Origin: Niveispirillum fermenti
GTDB taxonomy: Bacteria; Pseudomonadota; Alphaproteobacteria; Azospirillales; Azospirillaceae
Assembly: GCF_048066175.1 (NCBI RefSeq)
Contig: NZ_JBLTXA010000021.1
Location: 1 to 64,000 of the forward strand
Length of the DNA: 64,000 bases
Reading direction: 5' to 3'
Made by a program: the position numbers and the translations under genes
Notes under the pieces: model-generated
Told to the model about the DNA's origin: nothing
Seen by the model: the letters and a program-made list of their open reading frames with translations, nothing else
Database searches by the model: none
Shown: positions 1-8,693 of the stretch, one piece after another
Position numbering within the stretch: the stretch's first letter is position 1
How the letters are laid out: every line of letters starts with the position of its first letter

Positions 1-402
1 TGCCACCAGCACAACCTAACCCTTTGTATGGGGTGCGGTAGCGGCAGGCCTTTCCGCCGTGCCAAGTCCCATCGCCGAAGAAGGTCAGTCCGGGGCAGGA
101 ATCCACCACCACCACAGGGCGTGGATACAGTCATTTTCACCCGCATCCTTCGGGAAAAGCCCTGTCTGGTCCGTAGAACGGCCAGATTTGATTTATTCCG
201 GCCATCCATGCGACAGCGGAAGCCCGACGATAGGGGGGGCCGGCCGGGACAGGAGCCATGCCGGCGCCGGCCATATCTGGTGCCTGACCTGCCATGATGC
301 CGCCCATCCGGCGAACCTGGCAGGCGACATCGCCTGATAGGTACTGGCGGAAGCCGTACTGCCGGGGGGGCGGTCCGGGACCCCGCAACAGGGATTTATG
401 GA
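1..402. other. No supported gene at the window start
   Basis: This stretch lies downstream of the minus-strand methyltransferase gene that ends at 403. The open frames here are short, low-complexity and Arg/Gly/Pro rich, as expected for random frames in GC-rich DNA, and none has a recognisable family or a good ribosome binding site. I see no convincing terminator or RNA gene. A gene truncated by the window edge cannot be excluded for the first few dozen bases. Confidence 0.5.
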
Positions 403-1164
403 TCAGGGCTCCGTGGAGCGGCGGCGTTCGGCGGCCATGCGACCGAACACGGGCTGGGCCTGCGGCGACAGGGCACGCGACCGCTCCCGGCCCTTGGCCC
501 GTGCGGCGCTGGCATAGATCTGCTTGGATGCCTCCACCATGTTGACGCCGGCGAAGGCGCGGAACCAACGGCGCCCCACCTCCTCCACGGCCGGCGCGGA
601 GGCCAGCAGGAAACGCCGCTGTGTGGGGGGCAGGAACAGGGCGCAATCCTCCCGCTCCGGCACGAACATATTGTCCTTCAGGGTGCGGCGAAGCTGGGAG
701 GGGGAGAAGGGGCTGCCGAGGCCGAACGGGGTGCGGTCCGATCTTGCCCAGATGCCCGAGCGATTCGGTGTCACGGCGATCAGCCGGCCGCCGCCAGCCA
801 GGACGCGCCACATCTCCCGCATCAGGGGGCGCAGTTCTTCCGTGCATTCCAGCCCATGAACCAGCAGCACGCGGTCGACCGACATGTCGGGAAAGGGCAG
901 TTCCGCCTCGTCGGCCAGGGTGACGCGGCCCGGCCCCTCCGGCGGCCAGAAGACCACGCCCTGGCTGGCCGGCATCACGGACAATACCCGCTCCGCCTCC
1001 TCCGCGAACATGCCCAGATAGGGCGTGGCATAGCCGATGCCCAGCACCCGCTGCCCGCGCATATCGGGCCACATGGCACGGATGCGGCGGCGGATCAGCC
1101 GGCGGACCATCTGGCCCGTGCTGCCGCGGTAGAATTCACGCAGGTCGAGGACATCGCTGTACAT
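403..1164 (-). CDS. Class I SAM-dependent methyltransferase
   Basis: A 253-residue protein of the UbiE-like class I methyltransferase fold. SAM-binding motif I is VLGIGYATPY at about residues 40-49. A motif II/III-like stretch follows (ADEAELPFPDMSVDRVLLVH, about residues 84-103), then the typical post-motif strand LAGGGRLIAVTPN. The basic C-terminal tail (AARAKGRERSRALSP) is an extension. The frame is open further upstream to 1395, but the start at 1164 (MYSDVLDLREFY) fits the family and excludes a low-complexity leader. In other alphaproteobacteria similar methyltransferases are often annotated beside the glyoxalase II gene; that gene is not visible here. The substrate is unknown. It stands alone, with a minus-strand terminator-like hairpin in front of it (1234-1270). 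Confidence 0.75.
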   Translation of the reverse strand: MYSDVLDLREFYRGSTGQMVRRLIRRRIRAMWPDMRGQRVLGIGYATPYLGMFAEEAERVLSVMPASQGVVFWPPEGPGRVTLADEAELPFPDMSVDRVLLVHGLECTEELRPLMREMWRVLAGGGRLIAVTPNRSGIWARSDRTPFGLGSPFSPSQLRRTLKDNMFVPEREDCALFLPPTQRRFLLASAPAVEEVGRRWFRAFAGVNMVEASKQIYASAARAKGRERSRALSPQAQPVFGRMAAERRRSTEP

Positions 1165-1233
1165 GCAGCCAGCATAGCGCAATTGCGGACGGGCGATGCG
1201 AAGCAAAAGGGATGTGGGACAAAAAGGATGCAG

Positions 1234-1270
1234 GCAAAAGAAAAGCCGGCTGTGCCTTGCACGCCGGCTG
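1234..1270 (-). terminator. Rho-independent terminator-like hairpin on the minus strand, upstream of the methyltransferase
   Basis: Read on the minus strand, AGCCGGC (1263-1269) pairs with GCCGGCT (1244-1250) across a 12-nt apical segment that can partly pair as GTG/CAC. It is followed at once by the T-rich tail TTTCTTTTG. That is the layout of an intrinsic terminator. No minus-strand gene lies upstream of it (1270-1566), so it would end an unannotated short transcript or act as an attenuator in the leader of the methyltransferase gene. Confidence 0.5.
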
Positions 1271-1419
1271 TAGATGATCATCCCCGGATCGGCGAGACAC
1301 GTCCAGGGTTCATCCCGGTGTGGCGCGGTTGAACCGAACGCCACACGGCACGGCGGACAATACGCGAAACATCGCCCCACGCCAGCCCGGAACATCCGCC
1401 CGGCCCGTCATTTGAAATG

Positions 1420-1436
1420 GATGTAACATTTACATC
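1420..1436. promoter_or_regulatory. Palindromic operator-like site upstream of the histidine kinase
   Basis: GATGTAA and TTACATC form perfect 7-bp arms around the spacer CAT. The site lies about 130 bp before the chosen kinase start, in a stretch that is AT-richer than its surroundings. The symmetry and location suggest a transcription factor site; the factor is unknown. Confidence 0.35.
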
Positions 1437-1566
1437 ACATGGTGCGGCGCAACGAACACGATCCGCCCGTAATAGAAGACTTCCATTCCGGGACCGACTT
1501 CAGCCAGTATGTGAATGCGGGGTGAACAGTCCATGCTTGCAAGGCATGGCTTCACGGGGGTGGCTG

Positions 1567-3336
1567 ATGGCGTACAGCCTCAGGCTGGTGATGGCGAACC
1601 TGGCATTGGGCCTGGCCTATGCCGGCAGTGGTCAACTTGGATTGCTGGTTCCGTTCTCGGGAGAGGCCGTAACCCTGGTATGGCCGCCCAGCGGCATCGC
1701 ATTCGCCGCCTTATGGTGCGGTGGTCCCGCCCTGCTGCCGGGGATCATGCTGGCGGCGGCGGGCCTGAATTATCTGAATTTCGGCGATCCGCTTTTCGCG
1801 CTGGCCGTGGGTGTCGGCAATGGGTTGCCCGCCCTGGTCGCCTGGGCGCTGCTGCGCCGGCTGCGCGGGCACCGTCCGCTGTTTGATGGCGTCCGCGGCC
1901 TGGTCGCCTTCCTGATCCTTCCCGTGCTGCTGGCCCCGATGCTGAGCGCCAGCGTGGGCATCCTGGCGGCACTGGCGGGCGGCACGGGTCTGGGCGAAAG
2001 CGTGGCCAGCGGCTGGACAAGCTGGTGGCTGGGCGATGCCATGGGTGTGCTGCTGGTGGCGCCGCCGCTGATCCTGGCCACGGCACCCGGTGCCCTGTCG
2101 CTGATCCGCCGCCGCTGGCGGGAAGCGCTGGCGCTCGTCCTGGCCGCCGGCCTGCTGCTGTGGGGCCTGTCCCTGCCGCAGGCGGTCTGGCTGCACGAGG
2201 CCGGGCGTCTGGCGCTTTTCTGCCTGACGCTGGGCGCGGGGCTGCGGCTGGGGCTGCTGGGCACCTCCACTTACACCCTGCTGGTCGCCGCCGGGCTGAC
2301 CGCGATGACGGCGCAGCGCGCCGGCCCCTTCGCCAGCGACAGCTACCACACCAGTTTCGCCACGCTGCTGGCGGCGCTGGCCGTGCTGGCCGTGGCCGGC
2401 CTGATCCTGGCCACCACGATGGCCACACTGCGCCGCGCCATCCTGTCCGAGCGGGAGGCCCGACAGCAGGCCGAACAGGCCCTGACCCGCCTGCGGCAGA
2501 CGCAGGACGATCTGGTGCAGGCGGAAAAGATGGCTTCACTCGGCCGGCTGGTCGCCGGCATCGCGCATGAGATCGCCACGCCCGTGGGCACCGCCCTGTC
2601 GGCCGCCACGCGGCTGGCCAACGACACGCGCGGCATCGAACAGGCCCTGGCCGGCGCCACGCTGCGCCGGGAACAGATGAACGACTATATCGACGGCACC
2701 TCGCTGGCCGCCCGTATCCTGCAATCCAACATGGAACGGGCAGCCCGGCTGATCGAAAGCTTCAAGCATGTGGCCGTGGACCGCACGCGGCAGGACCGGC
2801 GGCGCTTCGACCTTGCCGGATATCTGGAGGAGATCGTCATCTCCCTGCGCCCCCAGACCCGCAAGACGCCGCATGCCATCGCGCTGACCGGGGCCAGCCG
2901 GCTGACGGTGGATACCTATCCCGGTGCCGTGGCGCAACTGGTCACCAATCTGGTCGTGAACGCCGTGACCCACGCCTTTCCCGACGGCCGGGCGGGGCGG
3001 GTGGAACTGGACCTGCGCGGCGACGAGCAGGGCTGGGTCGAACTGCGCATCAGCGACAATGGAAGCGGCATCGCCCCGGACCAGATGCATCGCGTGTTCG
3101 AGCCCTTCTTCACCACCCGCCGCGACCGGGGCGGCAGCGGGCTGGGCCTGTACCTCGCCTACAGCCAGGTCGTGCAGAAGCTGGGCGGCAGCATGAGCGT
3201 GGCCAGCACGCCCGGCCAGGGCACCTGCTTCACGGCCCGGTTCCCCGCCAAGGCACCCCTGGCGGCGACCGGGGACCTCCCGGCGCCCCCGCCGCCGACC
3301 CCCATCGACCTGGCCGCCAAGCGCCTGAGCGCCTGA
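1567..3336 (+). CDS. MASE1-domain sensor histidine kinase
   Basis: A membrane-bound sensor kinase of about 589 residues. The N-terminal ~290 residues form a multi-helix hydrophobic domain with the MASE1 hallmark WPPSGIAFAALWCGG. A short coiled coil follows (REARQQAEQALTRLRQTQDD), then the phosphoacceptor H-box AGIAHEIATPVG with His at about residue 334. The ATPase domain shows the N box (NLVVNAVTHAF), G1 (DNGSGIAP), F box (FEPFFTTRR) and G2 (GGSGLGLYLAY). The start at 1567 has a GGGGGTGG ribosome site at good spacing; ATG 1546 and an upstream start at 1417 are alternatives. No response regulator is adjacent, so it is an orphan kinase. MASE1 is an integral membrane sensor domain of unknown ligand. 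Confidence 0.9.
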   Translation: MAYSLRLVMANLALGLAYAGSGQLGLLVPFSGEAVTLVWPPSGIAFAALWCGGPALLPGIMLAAAGLNYLNFGDPLFALAVGVGNGLPALVAWALLRRLRGHRPLFDGVRGLVAFLILPVLLAPMLSASVGILAALAGGTGLGESVASGWTSWWLGDAMGVLLVAPPLILATAPGALSLIRRRWREALALVLAAGLLLWGLSLPQAVWLHEAGRLALFCLTLGAGLRLGLLGTSTYTLLVAAGLTAMTAQRAGPFASDSYHTSFATLLAALAVLAVAGLILATTMATLRRAILSEREARQQAEQALTRLRQTQDDLVQAEKMASLGRLVAGIAHEIATPVGTALSAATRLANDTRGIEQALAGATLRREQMNDYIDGTSLAARILQSNMERAARLIESFKHVAVDRTRQDRRRFDLAGYLEEIVISLRPQTRKTPHAIALTGASRLTVDTYPGAVAQLVTNLVVNAVTHAFPDGRAGRVELDLRGDEQGWVELRISDNGSGIAPDQMHRVFEPFFTTRRDRGGSGLGLYLAYSQVVQKLGGSMSVASTPGQGTCFTARFPAKAPLAATGDLPAPPPPTPIDLAAKRLSA

Positions 3337-3391
3337 ACGGACCGGCATCCGCCGGCGACAGGGGCGCGCCCCTGCCATCAGCGGCCCGCCA

Positions 3392-4627
3392 TCAGTGGAC
3401 CGTCGTCCCGCCTGTGCCGGCGGCGGCCGCGTCGGCGCGGCGGCGGGCCTGGCTTTCATATTTGTTCATGGCCTGGGCCATCATGTCGGCGATCAGTTCC
3501 TTGGGCAGTGCTGCCGGCCCTTCGGGCGGCCAGGCCGCCGCCTGCCGGGTGGCGGTCCCGCCATCCTGCGATGCGGCCGGCGGCTTGGGCGCGGCGGCGG
3601 CGGCCGGGGTGAAGGCGGCGCCGGGCATGCCGCCGCCCATGTTGCGAACCATCTGTTCAGACCGGGAGGTCAGCATCGGCTTGGGCACCATGCTGCCGGA
3701 ATGGACGGCGTTGGCCCGGTAATCGGCCAGGCTGCGGCCGGTCCGGGCGGGCTGGGCCGATTGCTGCTCCTGGCTCATCGCGGTCAGCAGGTTGCTGCCG
3801 GAGGCGGGCGCTCCCGGCGTCGGCAGGCTGGCCACCACACCCGTCAGGCCCACACCGCGCGCCGCGGCCAGGGCGGCATCGGCGCCGGGCGTGGATTCCA
3901 GCTTCTTCAACTGCCCGGCCGTGGCGATCCCGCCGGCGGCCGGAGAGGTGGCGCTGGCGGACGTGGCGCTGGCGGACAGGGCGCCGGCAGGCGCGCTGCC
4001 GGTGGATGGCGTGGCGCCCGACGCGGCCGTCACGGCGGCCCCCTGCTGCGCCATCAGGCTTTCCAGCAGGGCGGCCTGCCCATCGGTCAGTTCGAGAACG
4101 GGCTGGGTGGCGGGGGCACCGGCAACCGGGGCAGCGGGAACCCCTTCCGCATCGGCCGTCCGCCGGGGCCGCGGGGCCGTGACGGTGAACGGATCATCTT
4201 CCCCGGCCGGGGCTGCCGCCGGCTTGTCCGTGTCCAGTCCCAGAAGGTCGGCGACCTGGCCCAGCGTGTCCTTGCCCGTGGTCTTTTCCACCACGGCATC
4301 GGCACTGGCCAGCGCCACGCCGACAGGGCCGAAGAACAGGGCGGCCCCGGCAATTTTCGCCGGGGTGCCGATCGTGTCGCCCGTCACGGCCTGATAGATC
4401 TTGTTGACGACGGGGATGTGCTGCAACGGGTTGATGACATCCAGCACATCCCAGAAGGACATGCCCCCGCCCGTGTCCCCCTCTGCCGCAGCCGGCCGGG
4501 AAGCCCCGGTTTCCGGGGTTTCGCGGGCCGCTCCGGATGCCTCCATGCCATGGCGTTCCAGGGCCGCCATCTGGTGATGGCGATGCTGGCTGCGGACATG
4601 GTCCATATGGATGGCGCTCGGCGGCAT
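3392..4627 (-). CDS. Conserved hypothetical protein, Ala/Pro-rich with an amphipathic N-terminal module
   Basis: A 411-residue protein I cannot assign to a function. A His-rich start (VRSQHRHHQMAALERHGM) leads to an apparently ordered segment (MSFWDVLDVINPLQHIPVV, then KIYQAVTGD) and a hydrophobic stretch (KIAGAALFFGPVGVALASAD) that may contact a membrane. The remaining ~280 residues are a low-complexity Ala/Pro/Ser/Thr-rich region, likely disordered. I recall the 'DVINPLQHIP' module from hypothetical proteins of Rhodospirillales, but this is from memory. The start at 4627 is chosen for the GGGAGGACC ribosome site. It lies downstream of and co-directional with ribA, 106 bp away, and may be cotranscribed with it. 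Confidence 0.65.
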   Translation of the reverse strand: MPPSAIHMDHVRSQHRHHQMAALERHGMEASGAARETPETGASRPAAAEGDTGGGMSFWDVLDVINPLQHIPVVNKIYQAVTGDTIGTPAKIAGAALFFGPVGVALASADAVVEKTTGKDTLGQVADLLGLDTDKPAAAPAGEDDPFTVTAPRPRRTADAEGVPAAPVAGAPATQPVLELTDGQAALLESLMAQQGAAVTAASGATPSTGSAPAGALSASATSASATSPAAGGIATAGQLKKLESTPGADAALAAARGVGLTGVVASLPTPGAPASGSNLLTAMSQEQQSAQPARTGRSLADYRANAVHSGSMVPKPMLTSRSEQMVRNMGGGMPGAAFTPAAAAAPKPPAASQDGGTATRQAAAWPPEGPAALPKELIADMMAQAMNKYESQARRRADAAAAGTGGTTVH

Positions 4628-4733
4628 GACGGTCCTCCCTGGTTCGTCAGGGAATATGCAGGCACCGTGCCAAGCCTCTCGGGCGGAAAGGCGGCCAATT
4701 TTGCCGGGTGGCTGGCGGGCCGATCCGCACCGG

Positions 4734-5891
4734 TCAGAACAGGTGGCCCGACTTCTCCGCCTTGGTCCGCAGATAAGCCTCATTATGGCCATTGGCGGGG
4801 AAGATGTGGGGCACGCGCTCCACCACCTCCACCCCGCAGGCGGCAAGCTGGGCCATCTTGTCGGGATTGTTGGTCATCAGCCGCACCTGGCCGTACCCCA
4901 TCTGCCGCAGCATGCCGGCCGCGGGCAGATAGACACGCTCGTCCGCATCGAAGCCCAGCACGGTATTGGCATCCACCGTGTCCAGCCCGCCATCCTGAAG
5001 GCGATAGGCCCGCAGCTTGTTCATCAGGCCGATGCCGCGCCCTTCCTGGGCCAGATACAGCACGATGCCCTGCCCGGCCGACGCGATTTCCCGGATGGCG
5101 CCGCGAAGCTGGGGGCCGCAATCACAGCGCAGGCTGCCCAGCAGGTCGCCCGTGAAACATTCCGAATGCAGGCGGGCCAGGACGGGCTGGCCGGGGGCCG
5201 GGTCGCCGATGATGATGGCCAGATGCTCCGGGCCGCCATCGCTGGGGCGGAAGGCCACGATGCGGGTCCGCTCCGCATCCTCCAGCGGAACCGCGGCTTC
5301 GGCCACGCGCGCCAGGCTGCGGGCCGAACGGCGGCGGTAATCCACGATATCGGCGGCACGCACACACAGAAGATCGTGCCGGCGGGCAAAGCCGGCGGCA
5401 TCTGCGCCGCCGCGCGCCGCAGGCAGGTCAGCCACGATGGCCGCCGGCAGCAGGCGGGCGATCTTGGCCAGGATGGTGGCCGCACCTTCCGGCCCGGCAC
5501 CACCGCCCAGGCTGGCGGCACCGGCGGGACGGCCGGCACGGGCCGGGCGCGTGGGGTCGGACAGGTCGCGGACCAGATCGGCCGACAGGCCGGCGGGCGG
5601 ATCGATACGCACGGGCTGGTCGGCCGGCACCTCCAGGCCCAGGGCCCGGCCCCGCTGCCCCGTCAGCACCAGGGCCACGGGCGTTCCGGCCAGGGCGGCA
5701 AGCTGGTTCAGCGTCCGGGTGGTCACCGCCTCCGCCGCCATGGCCAGGAGCGCGCGCCCATTGGCACCGGCAATCACCACCGCCTCGCCGCGCCGCAGGT
5801 CGGACAAGGCGCGATCGACGGCACGTTGGGCCGCATGGTCCAGCGGGGTGGCGAGGTCGTCGGAGGCGTATTCCAGAACCATGTTATCCAT
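4734..5891 (-). CDS. ribA: GTP cyclohydrolase II with degenerate N-terminal DHBP-synthase-like domain
   Basis: A 385-residue enzyme for the first step of riboflavin synthesis, GTP to 2,5-diamino-6-ribosylamino-pyrimidinone phosphate plus formate. The C-terminal domain carries the zinc ligands Cys245, Cys256 and Cys258 (ECFTGDLLGSLRCDC) and the catalytic loop QEGRGIGLMNKLRAYRLQ. The ~180-residue N-terminus resembles the RibB half of RibBA proteins (RRGEAVVIAG) but I do not see its acidic active-site signature, so it is probably structural, as in other Rhodospirillales. The start at 5891 overlaps the 3' end of the CDP-alcohol phosphatidyltransferase gene by 8 bp, so the two are probably translationally coupled. 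An alternative ATG is at 5882. Confidence 0.9.
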   Translation of the reverse strand: MDNMVLEYASDDLATPLDHAAQRAVDRALSDLRRGEAVVIAGANGRALLAMAAEAVTTRTLNQLAALAGTPVALVLTGQRGRALGLEVPADQPVRIDPPAGLSADLVRDLSDPTRPARAGRPAGAASLGGGAGPEGAATILAKIARLLPAAIVADLPAARGGADAAGFARRHDLLCVRAADIVDYRRRSARSLARVAEAAVPLEDAERTRIVAFRPSDGGPEHLAIIIGDPAPGQPVLARLHSECFTGDLLGSLRCDCGPQLRGAIREIASAGQGIVLYLAQEGRGIGLMNKLRAYRLQDGGLDTVDANTVLGFDADERVYLPAAGMLRQMGYGQVRLMTNNPDKMAQLAACGVEVVERVPHIFPANGHNEAYLRTKAEKSGHLF

Positions 5892-6651
5892 TATTCGTTC
5901 CACCGGCGTTATCGCGGCGGCTTTCCAGCCAAACCGTATCGACCGCGAAGGAGAAAAGCAAAAGCGCAAGCGCTGCACCTACCGCAAAGCCGGTCAGCGG
6001 TGGGCCGACAACGGGCGTCAGGCAGAAGGCCAGCACCGCGACCTGCAGCATGCAGATGACGCGGCGGCGCTGCGAAGGGGGAAGCGGCGCCGACAGCCAG
6101 GGCCGGATGCGGGCCGCCAGCACGAATAGCGGCCGGGGCAATGCCAGGGCCAGCACCCAGGCCCCCACCTCCCCCGTCCGCCAGAGCAGCAGGGCCAGGA
6201 CCAGGATGGCCAGCGTATCGACCTCCATATCGAACCGCGCGCCATAGGCACTGGCCAGCCCCTGGCGCCGGGCCAGCCAGCCATCCACCCCGTCCAGCCC
6301 CAGGGCCGCGACAGCGATCAGGGCCGGAAGCCAGAGGGCATCGGCCGCGATGGCCGGCGTGAAAGGCAGCATCCCGGCCAGCAGCGCCAGCAACCCGGCG
6401 CGCAGCAGGGTTACGCGATTGGCATGGCCCCAGGCACCATGCCCGTGTCCCTGCAGGCGCGTCAGTGCCAGCCAGGCGACCGGCAGCAAGGCCACCAGAC
6501 AGGCTGCAATATAGGTTTCCGGCCATTCCTGATGCTGCATCACGGCCCAGGCGCCCAGCGCCACGCCGGCCACGCAGCCCGCCAGATGCGCCAGAACGGA
6601 CAGGCGCAGGCGGGTCGGGGCTGTTTGCGGAGGCATGGACATGATGGACAT
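5884..6651 (-). CDS. CDP-alcohol phosphatidyltransferase family protein
   Basis: An integral membrane protein of about 255 residues with at least six hydrophobic helices. The family signature DxxDGxxARx8GxxxDxxxD is complete (DGVDGWLARRQGLASAYGAR, then FDMEVD). Such enzymes transfer a phosphoalcohol group from a CDP-alcohol to an acceptor alcohol in phospholipid synthesis. An N-terminal extension of two helices precedes the catalytic domain, so it is not a typical PgsA or PssA, and the acceptor cannot be named. It overlaps the downstream ribA start by 8 bp. The start is uncertain: ATG codons at 6651, 6642 and 6636 are all possible and none has a strong ribosome site. A divergent glycerophosphodiesterase gene follows at 6837. 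Confidence 0.8.
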   Translation of the reverse strand: MSIMSMPPQTAPTRLRLSVLAHLAGCVAGVALGAWAVMQHQEWPETYIAACLVALLPVAWLALTRLQGHGHGAWGHANRVTLLRAGLLALLAGMLPFTPAIAADALWLPALIAVAALGLDGVDGWLARRQGLASAYGARFDMEVDTLAILVLALLLWRTGEVGAWVLALALPRPLFVLAARIRPWLSAPLPPSQRRRVICMLQVAVLAFCLTPVVGPPLTGFAVGAALALLLFSFAVDTVWLESRRDNAGGTNNG

Positions 6652-6836
6652 TGGAAATAGGTTGGGGATTTCCTGCCAAAGGCAAGGGCCCCCCAGCCTG
6701 ACAGACATGGACCCGGTCGGCATCCCCGATGTCACAGCAGCGCACATGGAACATGCGGGTATCCCTGCCGGACATGCCCCAGGGGCGGAAATACGCTATC
6801 GTCGGCATCTGTCCAGAAAGCCCGAGGCCCTGTCCC

Positions 6837-7583
6837 ATGACCCTGTCCATCCCCCGCCTGATCGGCCATCGCGGTGCCGCCCGCCATGCCCCGGAAAACA
6901 CGCTTTCCGGCATGCGCACCGGTGCCTTGCAGGGGGCGCTGTGGGTGGAGGTGGATGTGAAGATCACGCGCGACGGCGTACCCATCCTGATGCATGACGA
7001 TAAGGTGGACCGCACCACCAACGGCCATGGCCTGGTGGCGGACATGGATTTCACGCAAGTCCGCGCACTGGATGCCGGGTCCTGGTTCGGTCCCGATTTC
7101 CGGGGGGAACGGGTGCCCACGCTGGCAGAAGCGATCGAGGCCGCACGTTTCCTGGATATCAACCTGAACCTGGAGATCAAGCCCTGTCCGGGGCGCGAGG
7201 AGCAGACGGCCGGCATCGCGCTGTCCATGGCGCTGAACCTGTGGCCGGCCGACCGGCCGCCGCCGCTGGTCTCCAGCTTTTCCACCGAGGCGCTGGCCAT
7301 GGCCAGGACGGTCGCCCCCCATTGGCCGCGCGGCTATCTGATGGAGGAGGAGCCCGCCGACTGGGCCGCCATCGCCGACCGGCTGGACGCCGCCACCATC
7401 AACATCGATGCCAGGCGCCAGTCGGCCGGCAGCATCGCCGCCTTCCGCGCCACGGGACGGCCCGTCCTGGCCTATACCGTTAATGACGCACAGCAGGCAC
7501 GGCAGCTTTTCCAGTGGGGGGTGGCGGGGGTGTTCACCGACACGCCGGAAGGCCTGTTCAAGGGGCTGACGGGCAAGGGCTGA
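6837..7583 (+). CDS. ugpQ: Glycerophosphodiester phosphodiesterase
   Basis: A 248-residue GDPD-family enzyme that hydrolyses glycerophosphodiesters to glycerol-3-phosphate and an alcohol. The catalytic elements are visible: LIGHRGAARHAPENTLSG with the HRG and PENT motifs, VEVDVKITRDGVPILMHDD with metal-binding Glu/Asp and the second His, and LNLEIKPCPG with the further Glu. The C-terminus has YTVNDAQQARQLFQWGVAG, typical of the family. No signal peptide is present, so it is probably cytoplasmic, as UgpQ is. The start at 6837 fits the family boundary. The divergent lipid-type phosphotransferase at 5884-6651 suggests a loose phospholipid-turnover grouping, but no ugp transporter is nearby. Confidence 0.9.
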   Translation: MTLSIPRLIGHRGAARHAPENTLSGMRTGALQGALWVEVDVKITRDGVPILMHDDKVDRTTNGHGLVADMDFTQVRALDAGSWFGPDFRGERVPTLAEAIEAARFLDINLNLEIKPCPGREEQTAGIALSMALNLWPADRPPPLVSSFSTEALAMARTVAPHWPRGYLMEEEPADWAAIADRLDAATINIDARRQSAGSIAAFRATGRPVLAYTVNDAQQARQLFQWGVAGVFTDTPEGLFKGLTGKG

Positions 7584-7691
7584 AAAGGGAAACCGCCTGT
7601 TCGCACCTGCGGCATTGACATGCCGCAATGCCAATGCCGTTTCCACACGGTATGGTGACCGCATCATCGCGGGAAAGGCGGAGTTGAACCC

Positions 7692-8693
7692 ATGCGCGCG
7701 CCCCCTCTGTTCGCCCTGGCGGCCATTGCCATCGTCGGTGTCGGCCTTGGCCTTTACTGGTGGAACGCCCAGGCCCGCCAGCTGCCGCCGGGCCTGGCCA
7801 GCGCCAATGGCCGTATCGAGGTGGAGCGGATCGACATCGCCACCAAGCTGCCGGGTCGCATGCTGGAAATCGGCGTGCGGGAGGGGCACCATGTGGCGGC
7901 CGGCGCCATCGTCGCCCGCATGGACAAGGCCGAGTTGCTGGCCCAGCGCGCGGCGGCGGCGGCATCGGTACGCCGGGCGGAACAGGCCATCCTGCAGGCC
8001 GAGGCGCAGGTGAGCGTGCATGAGGCCACGTTCCGGCTGTCGGGCGTGGAACTGAAACGCGGCATGGACCTGGCCCGCACCAACGCCGTGCCGGCCAGCG
8101 AGGTGGACCGCCGCCGCGCCCAGAATGACGTGGACCGAGCCACGCTGCAGGCCGCACGCGCCAGCGTGGGCGATGCCCAGGCCGCGCTGGAGGCGGCGAA
8201 GGCGCAGTTGCTGCAGGTCGACACCAATCTGGCGGAAACCGATCTGACCAGTCCCGTCGCCGGGCGGATCGAATACCGCCTGGCCCATCCGGGAGAGGTG
8301 CTGGCCGCCGGCGGTCGCGTGGCGACGCTGCTGGACCTGTCGGACGTCTATATGACCGTGTTCCTGCCCACGGGGCAGACGGGCCGGGTGGCCCACGGGT
8401 CGGACGCGCGCATCGTGCTGGACGCGGCCCCGGACTTTGTCGTCCCCGCCACGGTCAGCTTCGTGGCGGCCGAGGCGCAGTTCACGCCCAAGGCCGTGGA
8501 AACGGCCGACGAGCGGGAAAAGCTGATGTACCGGGTGAAACTGTCCATCGACCCCGCCCTGCTGACGACCTATCGCGACTATGTGCGGGCCGGCCTGACG
8601 GGTCAGGCCTATGTGCGGCTGGACCCGGCGGTGCCGTGGCCGGACCGGCTGGCCCCGAAACTGCCGGCGGCGCCCAGCGATGCCGGCCGCTGA
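7692..8693 (+). CDS. HlyD-family membrane fusion protein (YhiI/YbhG type)
   Basis: A 333-residue periplasmic adaptor of an export system. A single N-terminal membrane anchor (FALAAIAIVGVGLGLYWW) is followed by a barrel-sandwich half-motif (GRIEVERIDIATKLPGR), a long helical hairpin of about 90 residues (KAELLAQRAAAAASVRR through AKAQLLQVDTNLAETDL), and the second lipoyl half (TSPVAGRIEYRLAHPGEVL). It is the first gene of an export operon. Its last 14 bases overlap the start of the fused ABC protein. It would link the inner-membrane ABC exporter to an outer-membrane channel, which is not encoded here. Confidence 0.9.
   Translation: MRAPPLFALAAIAIVGVGLGLYWWNAQARQLPPGLASANGRIEVERIDIATKLPGRMLEIGVREGHHVAAGAIVARMDKAELLAQRAAAAASVRRAEQAILQAEAQVSVHEATFRLSGVELKRGMDLARTNAVPASEVDRRRAQNDVDRATLQAARASVGDAQAALEAAKAQLLQVDTNLAETDLTSPVAGRIEYRLAHPGEVLAAGGRVATLLDLSDVYMTVFLPTGQTGRVAHGSDARIVLDAAPDFVVPATVSFVAAEAQFTPKAVETADEREKLMYRVKLSIDPALLTTYRDYVRAGLTGQAYVRLDPAVPWPDRLAPKLPAAPSDAGR

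Larger units (their letters stand above)
1165..1566. other. Intergenic region between divergent methyltransferase and histidine kinase
   Basis: About 400 bases without a supported gene. It contains a terminator-like hairpin on the minus strand (1234-1270) and a 17-bp palindrome at 1420-1436. Both the kinase and the methyltransferase frames stay open into this region, so either gene could begin earlier than annotated, but the extra residues look like translated noncoding sequence. Confidence 0.45.

Noticed and set aside
7610..7691. Promoter of the export operon around TTGACA at 7615
   Set aside because: No acceptable -10 hexamer lies at 16-18 bp; the TTGACA is also part of a small GCGGCAT/ATGCCGC hairpin.
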